NCBI GenBank assembly: GCA_018398585.1
Contig: JAGTTD010000014.1
Coordinates: 16,305,387 to 16,369,386, forward strand
Source: Simmondsia chinensis
Taxonomy: Eukaryota > Streptophyta > Magnoliopsida > Caryophyllales > Simmondsiaceae
DNA length: 64,000 nt
Direction of reading: 5' to 3'
Position numbers and translations under genes: made by a program. The notes under the pieces were generated by a model. That model saw only the letters and a list, made by a program, of their open reading frames with translations, was not told the origin of the DNA and did not search any database. This document shows positions 1-9,737 of this stretch, in pieces; position 1 is the stretch's first letter, and each line of letters starts with the position of its first letter.

Positions 1-706
1 AGAATCTTTCTCCGCATCAATTAGATCACATATGTAGGTTCTATATACATTGTTTTCCTTAAGGTTTTCCTCTTTTAAGACAACCTCATACCTAGTGGCA
101 CATCTAACCAATTGAAGGAGAGTTGTTAAGTTCGAGCCTTTAAACTTCTTCCTGAACTCAATATCCAAGTCATTTAAAGCTAGCTTGGCATATTCAACCT
201 TAGGGACGGTCGCTGTGCATTCTAACCTTGCTTTTTTGAACCGATTAATATAATCCTTTACGGATTCACCTAGCTTTTATCTCATGTGAGCCAAGTTTTA
301 CATAGAGGTTCCTAATTGGGCCTGAAATTCTCTGGCCATATCATCCCAACTAAAAAAAAAAAAAAAAAAATTAGGGGGTAAACTAGCGAACCACTGAAAG
401 GTTGTCCCTTTTAAAGAACTAGGGAACAACCTTTGTTTTCAGTATAAGTTGTCAACTGCTTCCCTACAATTGTAGTTGGATCTTGCCAAATGCTCGAGAG
501 TAGACATGCTTCCTTTTGTAGAGAAAGGGGTGAACTCAAATATTTTGCGTCTTCAAGGGAAAGGGCAATCACTGCCAATACAGTCAGGGTATGGTTTTCT
601 TATGCAGGGATTTATTGACCCTTCAAAGGCCTAGTCCATACATTCGTTCTACAAGGGCGGCCAATTGGTCTTAGAGGGCATAGATTTGGGACATTGTTAT
701 GTGCCT
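1..706 (-). pseudogene. gag core of Ty3/gypsy element X (decayed, partial)
   Basis: Minus-strand translation gives a retrotransposon gag (capsid) core. Reading from 706 downwards there is SSLKGTTFQWFASLPP near 420-372, WDDMAREFQAQLG near 349-310, ESVKDYINRFKKAR near 270-225 and then an open stretch to position 1. These are the usual Retrotrans_gag landmarks: the LKGTAxxWF motif, the WxDMxxxF motif and the YIxRFxxxR motif. Two or more stops and an A19 tract (352-370) interrupt it. It continues N-terminally at 3885-5121 across the inserted solo LTR and runs out of the window on the left. It would have formed the particle shell of the element. The clade is not certain; the primer site nearby suggests a Tat-like group. 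Confidence 0.75.
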
Positions 707-851
707 TGTTGGAATGGGTGTCCTAGAAAAACCTAATTAATTTTTTTAAATATCAAATAAATAAAATGATTTTATTTATTTATTGTCTGATTGTGTTTTA
801 CGAGTCAAACATACATGCGATTGTTTTTTCCAAAAGATTTCATGAGATTGA

Positions 852-3121
852 CGTTGTCCAAGATGGGGTGTCAGGTTTGGTTTAAGGGGTAAATGAGATT
901 CAGCTAGTCCTTGGTTGCTTTTCATCGTTGTTTGTGGTGCTTGGTTGGGATTCTTGACAATCTTGGAATTCTTGATTTTCTCTCTCCTTAATTTCTCCCA
1001 TCCCATTGCCCCTGGTGGTGTGTGTGGTGGTCTATGGGTACTTAGGGGTGGTCTTGTGGTGTGCTTGGGGGTGCCGCTGGTCGGTTTTGGCTGGTGGTGG
1101 TGTGTGGTTGTTATAGTGGTGGCGCGTGGTTTTTTTGGTTGGCGCGTGAACACACAGAGGGAGGGGTGTGGTTGAAGGTTGTTGGGGAAGAGTTTTGAGT
1201 TTGTTAAAGTTACTGATTTTTGTTGTTTGTTGAAGATATTTCTTTTGCCTTTTTTCTCTATGGGTGGTTGCTTGAATAATGAGTGACGATACCTTGGTTC
1301 CGAATTGGCTCGTTGAGATTTTTGGGGATCGAAATTCGGGAGAGTCGCTTGATGCATGGTATGATCAGATTCGCATGCCTTTGACCGGCAATCTCACATA
1401 TGTTCCCCCTAAAATTATCAATGGTGTTGTGACTACATGTGTATCTCGTGAGGACATTGCCTCGGGATTTGCTAAGTGGAGTCGATGTCTTACTGGTCGG
1501 TTTGTTGGTGGGCAGGTTCCTTTGTCAGCTTGCTTTTCTATCGCCCACTCTCTTTGGGACTCGATGGGCATAGAGTGTGTCATTCCCTCGAAGGATGGAT
1601 ATTATTTTTGGTTTCACTCCTACAATGACGCTCATAAGGTTCTTCAAAAAGGATCGTGCTTTTTAAGGGACACTATTTGTTTTTTCATCATTGGTGTGCT
1701 GACGATACCAAGCCTAGGGGTGAGCCATCTATTCTTCCGGTCTGGATCCAATTACATGGCCTACCGGCAACTTTTTGGATCGACAAAGGCCTTAGCTCTA
1801 TTGCTAGCGGAGTTGGGGTGCCTTTGTTCATGGACATTCCCACACTTGATGGCACTATGGCCTAATACGCTCGGCTTTGCATTGATATTAGTGCTAGTAA
1901 CCCTCCCTCGGCTAGTTTGATGGTTCATGTTGATGGTCGTCGTTTCAAGGTTGACATCAAATATGAAGGCTTGCCTCCTATTTGTCACAAGTGCTCGTTT
2001 TTTGGACATTCGTGTTCTAGCCCGGATCTCCCTCCTCCTTCTCCCCTTGACATTATATCCGGCATGCGGGCTCGCCTGAAACATCACCAGAAAAAGACGG
2101 TTAGGGATGGGGGCACGGTAACTAGGTTAAGGGCCACGGCTGAGAAGGAATTTGGGCCAGTCCCTCACAAGCCCAACCTACTGAGCCTCTTTCTGTTGGG
2201 CCGTTTGGTGAAGACCCGGGTCCTCTTGGGCCTTCGGCTGCACGGGCCCAGCGCCAGGCGGGCGCTGGGTCTCTTATTACAGGCTTGGGAAGCTCTGGGC
2301 CTCCCAGGCCCAATACGAAGGAAAGGGGCGCTGGCCCCCCTTCGGTTTCCTTAGCGGGCCCAATTGGGCCCGCCCCCCATGTTTCAAAGTCGAGAGGCGA
2401 GAGGCCTCCCCCCCTCCCCCACTGCTGGGCCTGACTGTGGGTCTTCTGGGCCACTTAGCCTGGTGGATCGCACTACCTTGGGAACTTCTTGAGCTCCCGG
2501 ACCCAGTTCTGCTCTGGTTTCGGGTAACGCTCGTTCTACGACTCCTATGACTCAGCCTTACTCGGCTAGAGGTAATGAGTCTTTTCACTATGCCACGGAT
2601 TAGGATTCGATGACCTCCTCTGCGGGCTCGTCTACCTATTCTCAGCCTTCTCCAGCTGTCTCTAGTACGGACGGCCGAGGATGGACCACTATTTCCTCTT
2701 CCCGACGATCGCGCCGTGCTGAGCGTGCCGAGCATCGATTGACTCAAGCTGCTTCTGTCACTGCCGTGGCGGAGTGAAACGGCTCCCTCTTCTGGATTTC
2801 TGCTATGAAGGTCATGGCTGCTATATGTAGCCTCTTTTTTGGTTTTTGTTCTCTTTTCTTTTCCTTTCTTTCTTTTTCTTTCTCTTTCTTTTTTTTTTTT
2901 TTTTTTTTGTAGGAGTTTTTCTCCTTTTCTTGGGTTTCTGCCATGTTTCTCCTTTGTTGAGTTGCTTTTGTGTTTTTTTTTTTTTTGCTTCATTGGTCCC
3001 GCCTGCGTGCAGGCTGTAGGACTTGTTGGGGGTATGCCCCTTACCCTTTGTACTTTGCCCTTTTTGGTAATAAAAAAATTAAAAACGTTGACTTACCAAA
3101 AGAAAAAAACAAAGGGTCAAC
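852..3121 (+). mobile_element. L1-type LINE carrying ORF1 only
   Basis: A LINE inserted in the solo LTR. It has a 5' leader (852-1278), an ORF1 region (1279-2777), a T-rich 3' UTR with long T runs (2884-2909 and 2973-2984), and an A-rich tail ending near 3117. The repeated gagattga at 844-851 and 3122-3129 is a plausible target-site duplication, with imperfect extension on both sides. Plant L1 elements are about 6 kb with an ORF2 for endonuclease and reverse transcriptase; here ORF2 is absent although both ends seem present. The copy therefore looks internally deleted rather than 5'-truncated. LTR sequence on both sides aligns with the intact copia LTR at 56319, which supports the insertion boundaries. 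Confidence 0.7.
1279..2777 (+). pseudogene. L1 LINE ORF1 (DUF4283 plus zinc knuckle), frameshifted
   Basis: ORF1 of plant L1 elements is a nucleic-acid-binding protein that coats the LINE RNA. The first part (start 1279) is a DUF4283-like region with SCFLRDT near 1665. The reading frame then shifts near 1650-1680 and continues with PVWIQLHGLPATFW near 1739-1780, a hallmark of this domain. A stop at 1863-1865 precedes VDGRRFKVDIKYEGLPP near 1925-1980 and a zinc knuckle with CHKCSFFGHS (about 1984-2013). The remainder (2100-2777) is rich in Gly, Pro, Arg and Ser, as is usual for the C-terminal part, with further frame changes. I chose the start because a leader precedes it and the first methionine of the DUF4283 region is there. 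No reverse transcriptase follows. Confidence 0.75.
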
Positions 3122-3884
3122 GAGATTGAACCACAGAAAGACTTAGATCAAACTAGTGACATGTTGTCAATGTATGTTTGTAGTCGGTGATAAGTTTGAA
3201 CAACTTGTCTGATAAAACTATAATATGATACTTTTGATCGCTTGTCTTGGTCATGTGGATATGGGTCCAAGAGTATTATGTTGACGTTTTTCAATAGGAT
3301 TGTAGCACTGAGCAGGACCACCTGAATTACTTATTTCTTTATTGGTATTAGAAATAATTAATTCCGCAAGACAATAACTCTAAATTTGGGAAATAGTCCG
3401 AACTCATGCATGGAATGTTAATTGCTTTGATGCCCAAAATGATGAGGTTAAAATTGAATAACTAGGATCTCACATTGTTTCAAAAATTTTCCTGAATTAA
3501 ATATTTTGGGAGTCCACACTCCAGTACTCATAGAGGTCATTGGGAAGAACATCTCAAGGCATCAAGAAGCTTTCTTCTTCTTATTTTAGATCTTTGAATC
3601 GGAGTTTGTATTTGCGCTCTAAGTATGACTAAATTAAGTATTTGATATTTAATATGTTTTCCTTTATTCTATTTATTCTACATACTATGTTTATACGTAT
3701 TTATGCTTGTTTTATTCGATGTTTTGATTGTTATTCGATGAGCGTATGAGAGTAAGATCTAGGTCTAATTAAATACTTTATTTTGATCAAAGCATTAGAT
3801 TTAAAATTAAGAATTTTAAATTGGTTTTCCACTGCGCCCGCTCTAGTGGTCTAGGAAAAAAACATTGGTAATGCGTTCCCAACA

Positions 3885-5121
3885 CTCCTGCCATTGCCTC
3901 TCAATTGGTTAAGGATCTTAAGGGGGGTTAGCAAGATATGCCCAAGCTCCCATAATAATCGGATGTGGGAATGGTTGTTAACTTACATACACAGGGTAGT
4001 AACTCCCTTTATCAGTATGGGCATTTAGTTGATTGGCCATGAAGTATGTAGTATGTGGCATGCTTGAAGGCACACCTACAATAACATGCTATTAGGGCAT
4101 TCTTTCCTGATCAAACCCCAAGGTTTTGTTTTAAAGACGCAAGAATTTGGTTTGCGCCCTAGTCTCATATGTGGAAAGAGGCGTAGTAGGACATTGTTCC
4201 CTAGCATTGGGAACTTCCCCCTGTACACCTATATCGAGGCTTTAATTTGGCCTTGGGGCAGCCTCTCCAGCATGATGAGGGTATGGAAGGTTATGGCCCC
4301 TATCTTAGGGACGGGCATGACATGAACGTTGGCGTGGAGGTCCCTGGAAGCCAAAGTAGATCCTTCGTTCAAAGGGCCAGCAACCGCAAAGGTTACGCAA
4401 TCACTCCTCTTGCCAAATTTCAACTAAACAACACCTAGATTCGCTATAGTTGGATTTTCTATCCTCTCAGGGACTGCATTGTCAACCTGAGCCACTAGCC
4501 TTTGTGAGCTTGAAGGAACAACGTAAGGGTATCCACTGGGAATTGAGGGAGAAAGAGCAGACCTTAGTTTCCTAATGTCCTCTCTAACAACTTGAACTAG
4601 GCCATTATGAGTCTCAGCCTGCCTCACTAAGATAGACTCAACCTCAATTAATGTATGTCTTGCCACATCCTCAGCTATAAGGGTAGCGGTAGAGGATATG
4701 GTTGATTTCATCTTAACCAAGAATCTATAAGTCTCTTAACGAAGCCTTTCATTCAATGAGGTCCCAAATTTATTGGTGATAGCTCTCATTGTGGCAAAGT
4801 TTTCACTCTTATTGCTAGAGTACACTCTGTTGCAATGCATTGTTTTTCATAGAACTCTTTCATAGCTTGTTCAATCCATTGATTGACGAGTTCCATCTGA
4901 TGTTTGAGCATCGCCATGAAACTCTTCAATGTTGGCCGTCGAGCTCAATAAGATCATCTTCTAGGATGTGTTCGTCACCTTTTTCATCACTAGTTGTGAC
5001 TTGTTTCATCCTATCATGACACATGACTTCACTCTAAGGGGTGCTCAAGTGGAGACCCAATTAAAGCTAACCCTTCATGTTCCTTAGGCTCAACAACACT
5101 AGATCTCCTTGTTCTGACCAT
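3885..5121 (-). pseudogene. N-terminal gag of element X (decayed)
   Basis: This is the N-terminal continuation of the gag at 1-706. The start is the ATG complementary to 5119-5121; the first residues are MVRTRRSSVVEP, a basic N-terminus common in gypsy gag. Downstream (4424-4720) is an open minus-strand stretch with many charged and helical residues, then Gly/Pro-rich sequence to 3885 with several stops and frame changes. A primer-site-like sequence lies about 70 bases upstream and an LTR beyond it, which fits the gag start. The solo LTR at 707-3884 separates this part from the capsid core. Confidence 0.6.
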
Positions 5122-5189
5122 TGGCGAATGATCTAAGACTTAGTTTGATAATCCCTGAAGGGGTTAAAGAAAATTACGTCTTATGTAAA

Positions 5190-5208
5190 GTCTCCCACTG
5201 TGGTCAAC
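5190..5208 (-). other. Primer-binding-site-like sequence of element X
   Basis: On the minus strand this reads GTTGACCACAGTGGGAGAC. It resembles the TTGGCGCC-CACnGTGGGG junction seen after the 5' LTR of several plant Tat-like gypsy elements, with changes in the first half. It lies between the X LTR (5210 upwards) and the gag start at 5121, where a primer site belongs. The tRNA identity is not certain. Confidence 0.4.
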
Positions 5209-5209
5209 A

Positions 5210-6451
5210 AAAGGCGTGGTTGGTCTTTTTGTTTGCCTAGTGTGTCTGTGTGGTCGCGGTAAATACAAATCAAACAAATATGCAAAAAAGGGACGTGTAG
5301 CGATGTGGGAGGGAGCTTGAATTCTTGATCACGTGTGTTTGACCTCAACTAATCACCTTCCCTAGAATAGGGATGGTGCTTTTTTGGTGAATCCTACTTT
5401 GGTTTGCAATTAATAGTGAATTCTACTCGTGCTCCAGGTTAGGAGACTTTTTATATTTTTTGTGGATTTTTTATGTATGAATGATAGAAAAGAAAAGAGA
5501 CATGGAACTGACTCATGTGGTAGTTACAGTGATGGAGCAAAGGCCACAGACACCTTTCCTCGTACACATAAAAGATAGTAACTTGGATGGAGACAAACTC
5601 AAGAACTCAGCATTCCACTTAAAAGCCCGAGTCAATCAAATTTTTAGGCCTAGGACCTTTGACTTGTAATAATTTGAATGAGTCAGAGTTTGGCAAGATT
5701 TAGATGGAGCAAACCGTATCTAGGCTTACTAGATGAGGACCAACGTAATCAAGGTCAATCCTTGGCCATCAAAGCCCCTAAAAAATGACTTAAACCTAAG
5801 ATTACCTCACTCAATAAGCAATGACACTGGTGTTAAAAGTAACACAATCAATGTTAATCCTTGGCCATCAAAACCTTAAACCAACGCCTTAATTCTTAAA
5901 CCCAAAGAACCGTAAGCTAGGCCAAGTTACGTTACTCCTAAGAAAAAACTATAAGTGTGCTGTAAAGAAACTTGAAGAAGTTTGTATGGTGGTGCTGGAC
6001 ACTTTAGAATTACAATACTGTCTCTTATTTATAGAAAATGGAAATAACTACTGCATCCTACTTCTCCGACATTTCCTTCCAACATCTGCCTAAAAGCCCC
6101 TTTGACGCATTGAATGGGTAATTAATTGTTTCTAAACTTGTGTGCTCAAGCGTCTTTCTAGAAGTCCCAAATCCGTATAACTTGCGAAGTTCCTTCTAGA
6201 TACCCCACGTTCAATTCGAAAGCTTGGGGGTCACTAATCAAGGATTTTGCTCACTGTAATAGTCTCGTGCCTCAAAACAACCTGTATTATAGCCCTCCAG
6301 GAAATCCATAAAGCTCAAGTCTCCTTGACCCCTTTTAACCACCTCGAGTGGCCGGTACCCTTTTAAAGGGCTTTAACTCCTTTGGTAACCGGGCTCAAGA
6401 CACCGTTGTCTTAACATCCAAAGGCCTTGTATCCCTTGAGGAAGGCCTTAG
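5210..6451 (-). repeat. LTR of element X (copy X1), split by gypsy B
   Basis: This 1.2 kb stretch has no gene but aligns with 34010-34885. Both share the block around GAGACAAAC / AGAGTCAATCA / CTTGACTTATAATAA, a block about catching TTGGCCATCA-AAACC, and the end CTCGAGTGG-TGGTACCCTT. Both carry a minus-strand TATAAATA followed by AGAGACA (here 6026-6033). Its position directly upstream of the primer site and gag on the minus strand identifies it as the 5' LTR. The rest of the LTR continues after gypsy B at 21502 to about 21600, where the sequence again aligns with 42790-42960. Confidence 0.55.
6026..6033 (-). promoter_or_regulatory. TATA box of the X1 LTR
   Basis: TATAAATA on the minus strand, followed by AGAGACA. 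The same sequence occurs at the equivalent place in the second X LTR (34544-34551). The leader of the X transcript would start about 30 bases further, towards lower coordinates. Confidence 0.5.
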
Positions 6452-6771
6452 TGTCACGGGTCCGCATCAGCTAGTGTCTCAGGTCCGCACCAGTTCTCGC
6501 CAAAGGGTTGTCAAGGTCCAGCCCAGTTCGCTGCCAGAGGCTTGTCGTGACATTGTCTGGGCCCAGCCCAGGTCCGCGCCAGCCTATGTCAAGACATTGT
6601 CTTGGCCCATTAATATTCTTGTTTTGGCCCATACTTAATTGGACTAACACTCGTTAATAATAAATATAAATTGGGTATTAATTCAATTAATTAAGCCACG
6701 TGAGAAATAGGAATAATCTAGAACTCTCTAGACACGGTGGTAGCTAACACGCTCCTCTTTCCCTTTCCCGC

Positions 6772-7435
6772 TGTTATGATCGGGATCGATTCCCAAACAT
6801 AAGCTAAGTGAAATAGGATAGATTGAGAATTTGAGATGAGAAAGAAGTGAAATTGAGATGAGAAAGTAGAGATTTTAGGCATAGATGAGATAAGAGGGAA
6901 AGGAGATGAGAAATAGAGAGAGTTAGATGGGAGAGGGAAGCTTTGATCTCAAATGAGATATTTTTCTGATATTTGATTGAATTCCCTGAATTATTACACT
7001 TCCTACTACTTATAGGCAAACTAAGCAAACAAATACATTGAATCAAGACTCTAACTAACTGACCGTCTCCCACTAAAAATATCTAAATTATTGAAAATAT
7101 CTAACTAAAATAACTACCTAAGGCTTAAGTGGCGCCAAGACACATCAGTTATTACTAAAACGCAGCATTAAGCTAACCAGCAGCACCAACCCACTTCAGA
7201 ACTAACTTCTTGTGCAACCTATTACAACATACGCTAGCAAAGACTATTACTTCATTCCTTTAGCTGACCAACCACACCTAACAGCAACTAAAGCAGCAAC
7301 CAAACAACCACAGCAGGACATAGCAGCAGCAGACATAGCAGCAATAGAACACACAGCGGCAGACTCAGCACAGCGGCAGCAACTCAGCATCAGCAACATT
7401 ACGCCGCCCAAACCTCGAATTCTAGGATCGTAACA
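6772..7435 (-). repeat. 3' LTR of N1
   Basis: On the plus strand it begins TGTTATGATCGGGATCGATTCCC and ends CTAGGATCGTAACA. It contains GATGAGAAAGAAG-type repeats near the end that is R/U5 in element sense, and a CAG-rich part (7300-7410; CTG-rich in element sense) in U3. It aligns along its length with 9738-10394. Confidence 0.9.
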
Positions 7436-7480
7436 TTCCCTTCCCCTTGAAAACATTCTTGTCCTCAAGAATGAAATAGA
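7436..7480 (-). other. Polypurine tract and pol-tail relic of N1
   Basis: On the minus strand AAGGGGAAGGGAA lies directly before the 3' LTR and would prime plus-strand DNA synthesis. The overlapping codons read FILEDKNVFKGKGML, close to the last residues of chromovirus pol (gypsy C has FILKDKNVVRGG at 19652-19687). N1 has thus kept the end of pol although RT and integrase are gone. Confidence 0.65.
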
Positions 7481-7555
7481 ATGAGACCTTGAAAATCAAT
7501 TATTGATGTAGGAGACTTATTGTTGATATCCACAATTGTAAAGTGCTTCAAGATA

Positions 7556-8005
7556 CTAAAATTTTGCAGCACACTTGTTGAAGTAGATTTTGATGTATTT
7601 CCAGCCCAAGGTCCGGTTGTCATTGCTTGCATCTGAGGAGGAGCACTCATCCGGAGGTCTACCCAGATCAAAACACATCAGCTTGGCACCAATCACAGCT
7701 TCCATCCAGAGTTTGTAATACCTAAACTTCTTTGTACTAAGCCCAAGCTCTCTCTTGCTGTTAGATGGCCTGAGATGCACATTAGTAGCTTGAGTCACAT
7801 GTTCCTGTTGTCTCAACTTCTTAAAGCCTTGAACTTCTTCACCCGGTTTAGGAGGAGGTTTTACACTCATGTTTGCACTTAGATAAACAAAAACTCCACT
7901 CACAAAAGGAAATAGATCATCCCGATCGGCAAGCCCACAGTGCATTTCAGCTACTTTAAGTTTGAAATTATTGACCCAACATAAGAAAACTTGCAAAGCA
8001 TCCAT
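7556..8005 (-). CDS. Uncharacterised ORF in N1
   Basis: An open frame of 149 codons on the element's sense strand, 15 bases after the stop of the preceding ORF. I do not recognise a family. It is basic, with Phe/Trp/Cys-containing stretches. The segment AEMHCGLADRDDL near 7940 aligns with KMHYRHADRQVR of D/E and NKHFRHADRQVR of N2, so at least part of it belongs to the conserved non-autonomous segment. CFDLGRPPDE near 7645 resembles WFECGRPPEM in the second ORF of N3. It may once have been fused to the ORF upstream. Coding status is likely but not proven. Confidence 0.45.
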   Translation of the reverse strand: MDALQVFLCWVNNFKLKVAEMHCGLADRDDLFPFVSGVFVYLSANMSVKPPPKPGEEVQGFKKLRQQEHVTQATNVHLRPSNSKRELGLSTKKFRYYKLWMEAVIGAKLMCFDLGRPPDECSSSDASNDNRTLGWKYIKIYFNKCAAKF

Positions 8006-8020
8006 TGTTTTTGATCTGAA

Positions 8021-8893
8021 TTACACTGGAGGATCCTGAGAATGTCCATTCTGTTCAAGATTCTTGCTGGAAGATCGAACCTGCACTAGCTCAGTCAAAT
8101 GTTCGTGCTGTCTGGCATTTAAATCAATTTCTGAAATGCAATTTTGTGGTCCAATTTCAACAGGTTGAAGGTGAACTTGAGGCCTAACAGACACATTAGC
8201 CATTTGAGGTTTTTCTTCAGGTCTGACAATTATTTCCACTTCTGAATTTCGATTTTGAGGCCTATCTTCAATTGATTGAGGATGAACTTGAGGACTAACA
8301 TTTACATTAGCACTTTGAGATCCTTCTTTAACCAACGTCACCTCACGCTTCAACTTCGGCTTTGTCAACTTCTTTTTACCCCCAAAATCTTTCAGCGCTT
8401 CACTTAGATGATTTCTCTTCGATTTACTCTTTGCTTTCTTAATCATTCTTTTGACATGTGAATCATATTTCCATTCCGGATACATGTCATATTGTGCCTC
8501 AACGTCATCAAGATACTCTAACTCTAACAAAGAGTCTTCATAAGGATCGTCATGTTCAAACTCCGGTTCTTCTACCTTGTGCTCATCAATTTCGGCATTT
8601 TCGTGGTCGAGTTCATCTTCAACAACAACCGATTATACCTTCTCTTTTTGCTCAACACGGAACTTCCGTTGTCTAACACTATCGGCTAACTCCGAGAACT
8701 CATTTGCATCAAGAACACCAGCACAATCACAACTGAAGTTAACAACCGGTTGAGCTGAATATTGCCGTTTCTCCATTAGCTGCTTACATTCTTGTCTCCA
8801 TTCTTGAAATGCTTGTCTCCATTCTTCATGTGCTTGAATCCATTCTTGTCTCTATTTTATTAAATTCTCCAACTGCTCTTTCAACTCAGCCAT
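8021..8893 (-). pseudogene. Conserved ORF of the non-autonomous family (N1 copy)
   Basis: The start is the ATG complementary to 8891-8893 (MAEL), shared with the N3 copy. A Glu/Arg/Trp-rich helical part follows, with repeated EEWRQ/QEWRQE units, then SCDCAGVLDANEFSELAD near 8745-8690, an acidic segment, and the hallmark block LEYLDDVEAQYDMYPEW near 8525-8475 and KRMIKKAKSKSKRNHLSEA near 8460-8400. The C-terminal part holds two related units beginning ANVNVSPQVHPQ and ANVSVRPQVHLQ. Two stops interrupt it (one in the helical part, one before SVVVEDEL near 8632). No known domain is recognised; the charge pattern suggests a nucleic-acid-binding or structural protein, which is inference. Confidence 0.55.
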
Positions 8894-9723
8894 ATCGAGA
8901 TTGAACAACAACTTCAATCTTGAACCAGCTCAGTTCGCAGAATACAAGTTCGAAAATCACAAAAATGTAAAACTTGTTTCGTAACTCTTCAACAATCGAT
9001 TGCTTAACGAAGTTCTACTCTTCGTTCGCACAAACAATCACTTGCTATGGGTTCGGCAATAGTCACTGGCTACAAACCCTAGCTTGCAGATTTTCGCGCA
9101 CAAAGTATTCGACAAACCCTAACTTCGAACGATTTCTGACTGCAATGTTTAGTTGAGTAATTCGACCTTCACTTCTGAATTAAGCTCGACTGTACCTCAA
9201 AATCAAGTCCTCAACACAATACTCAAAGAAATCTTAATGAACGAAATCGGATTTCAACACTTTCGCTTCTCCTTTCACTGTCAGATTTTCGCCTTCGCTG
9301 TCAGATTTTTCGCCTAAGTAAACCTCGACTCAATAACATATAATTCTCAAAAATCACCGCAGATTCTGATGAATTCTCACCACTTCTATGCTTATCAACA
9401 CACTTTCATCACAATCCAACAATAAACACGAATTCTCAATGAATTGCAACTTGAAGTTCAGAAAACCGATACCTCAACCTGAGATACTGAATCGCAGAAT
9501 CTAAATTAACCTCAATTCAGCTGGTTTCTGATCTTTTAATTATGATCAAGTGCAATGTGGATCAATTTGCATCACTTTAAATTCTTCTAAGCAGATTCAG
9601 ATGAATGATTGACTTAGTTCAGCGCACCAGTTCAGCACTGAATTTGAGTTTCTAAATTTTTCTTTTTTTTTATTTTTTTATTTTTTTTCTTTTGATTACG
9701 CACTCGATTGGAAGCCAAACGAG
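8894..9723 (-). other. Long leader of N1
   Basis: About 830 bases between the primer site and the first ORF. I see no coding frame of note. By eye it is very similar to the N3 leader (52043-53137): for example the blocks around 9000-9060 and 9170-9260 match 52135-52200 and 52310-52400 nearly base for base. The N2 leader (31930-33009) is a more distant relative. The LTRs of N1 and N3 are quite different, so the leader is better conserved than the LTRs. Confidence 0.65.
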
Positions 9724-9737
9724 ACTCTGATACCAAT
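9724..9737 (-). other. Primer-binding site of N1
   Basis: Minus strand ATTGGTATCAGAGT, directly next to the LTR end at 9738. It matches the 3' end of initiator Met tRNA in complement (TGGTATCAGAGC) with one change. Confidence 0.85.

Larger units (their letters stand above)
707..3884 (+). mobile_element. Copia-type solo LTR split by an L1 LINE
   Basis: The segment begins TGTTGGAATGGGTGTCCTA and ends GCGTTCCCAACA, so it has the TG...CA ends of an LTR. Without the LINE at 852-3121 it is about 0.9 kb. It resembles the copia LTR at 56319-58347: both start with a GGAAT-GTGTCCTA block, share a CTTGTCTTGGTCATG block (3241 onwards and 56638 onwards), and share a TTTAAAATTA-GAATTTTAAAT block near the end. 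No internal retrotransposon sequence adjoins it, hence solo LTR. The flanks tgcct (702-706) and ctcct (3885-3889) match only in part, so a target duplication is not proven. It interrupts the minus-strand gag of element X. Confidence 0.65.

Noticed and set aside
776..1357. 193-codon minus-strand ORF
   Set aside because: It lies over the LINE leader and the solo LTR and crosses the insertion boundary; low-complexity Pro/Thr/His composition. A shadow frame.
2277..2993. 238-codon minus-strand ORF rich in Lys and Arg
   Set aside because: Antisense to LINE ORF1 and its T-rich 3' UTR; the Lys runs come from T tracts.
4086..4325. 79-codon plus-strand ORF
   Set aside because: Antisense to the X gag; no counterpart or conserved motif.
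7300..7410. CAG repeats as a possible CRISPR-like or satellite array
   Set aside because: Irregular spacing, no unique spacers, and the same stretch occurs in both LTRs of N1. It is part of the LTR.
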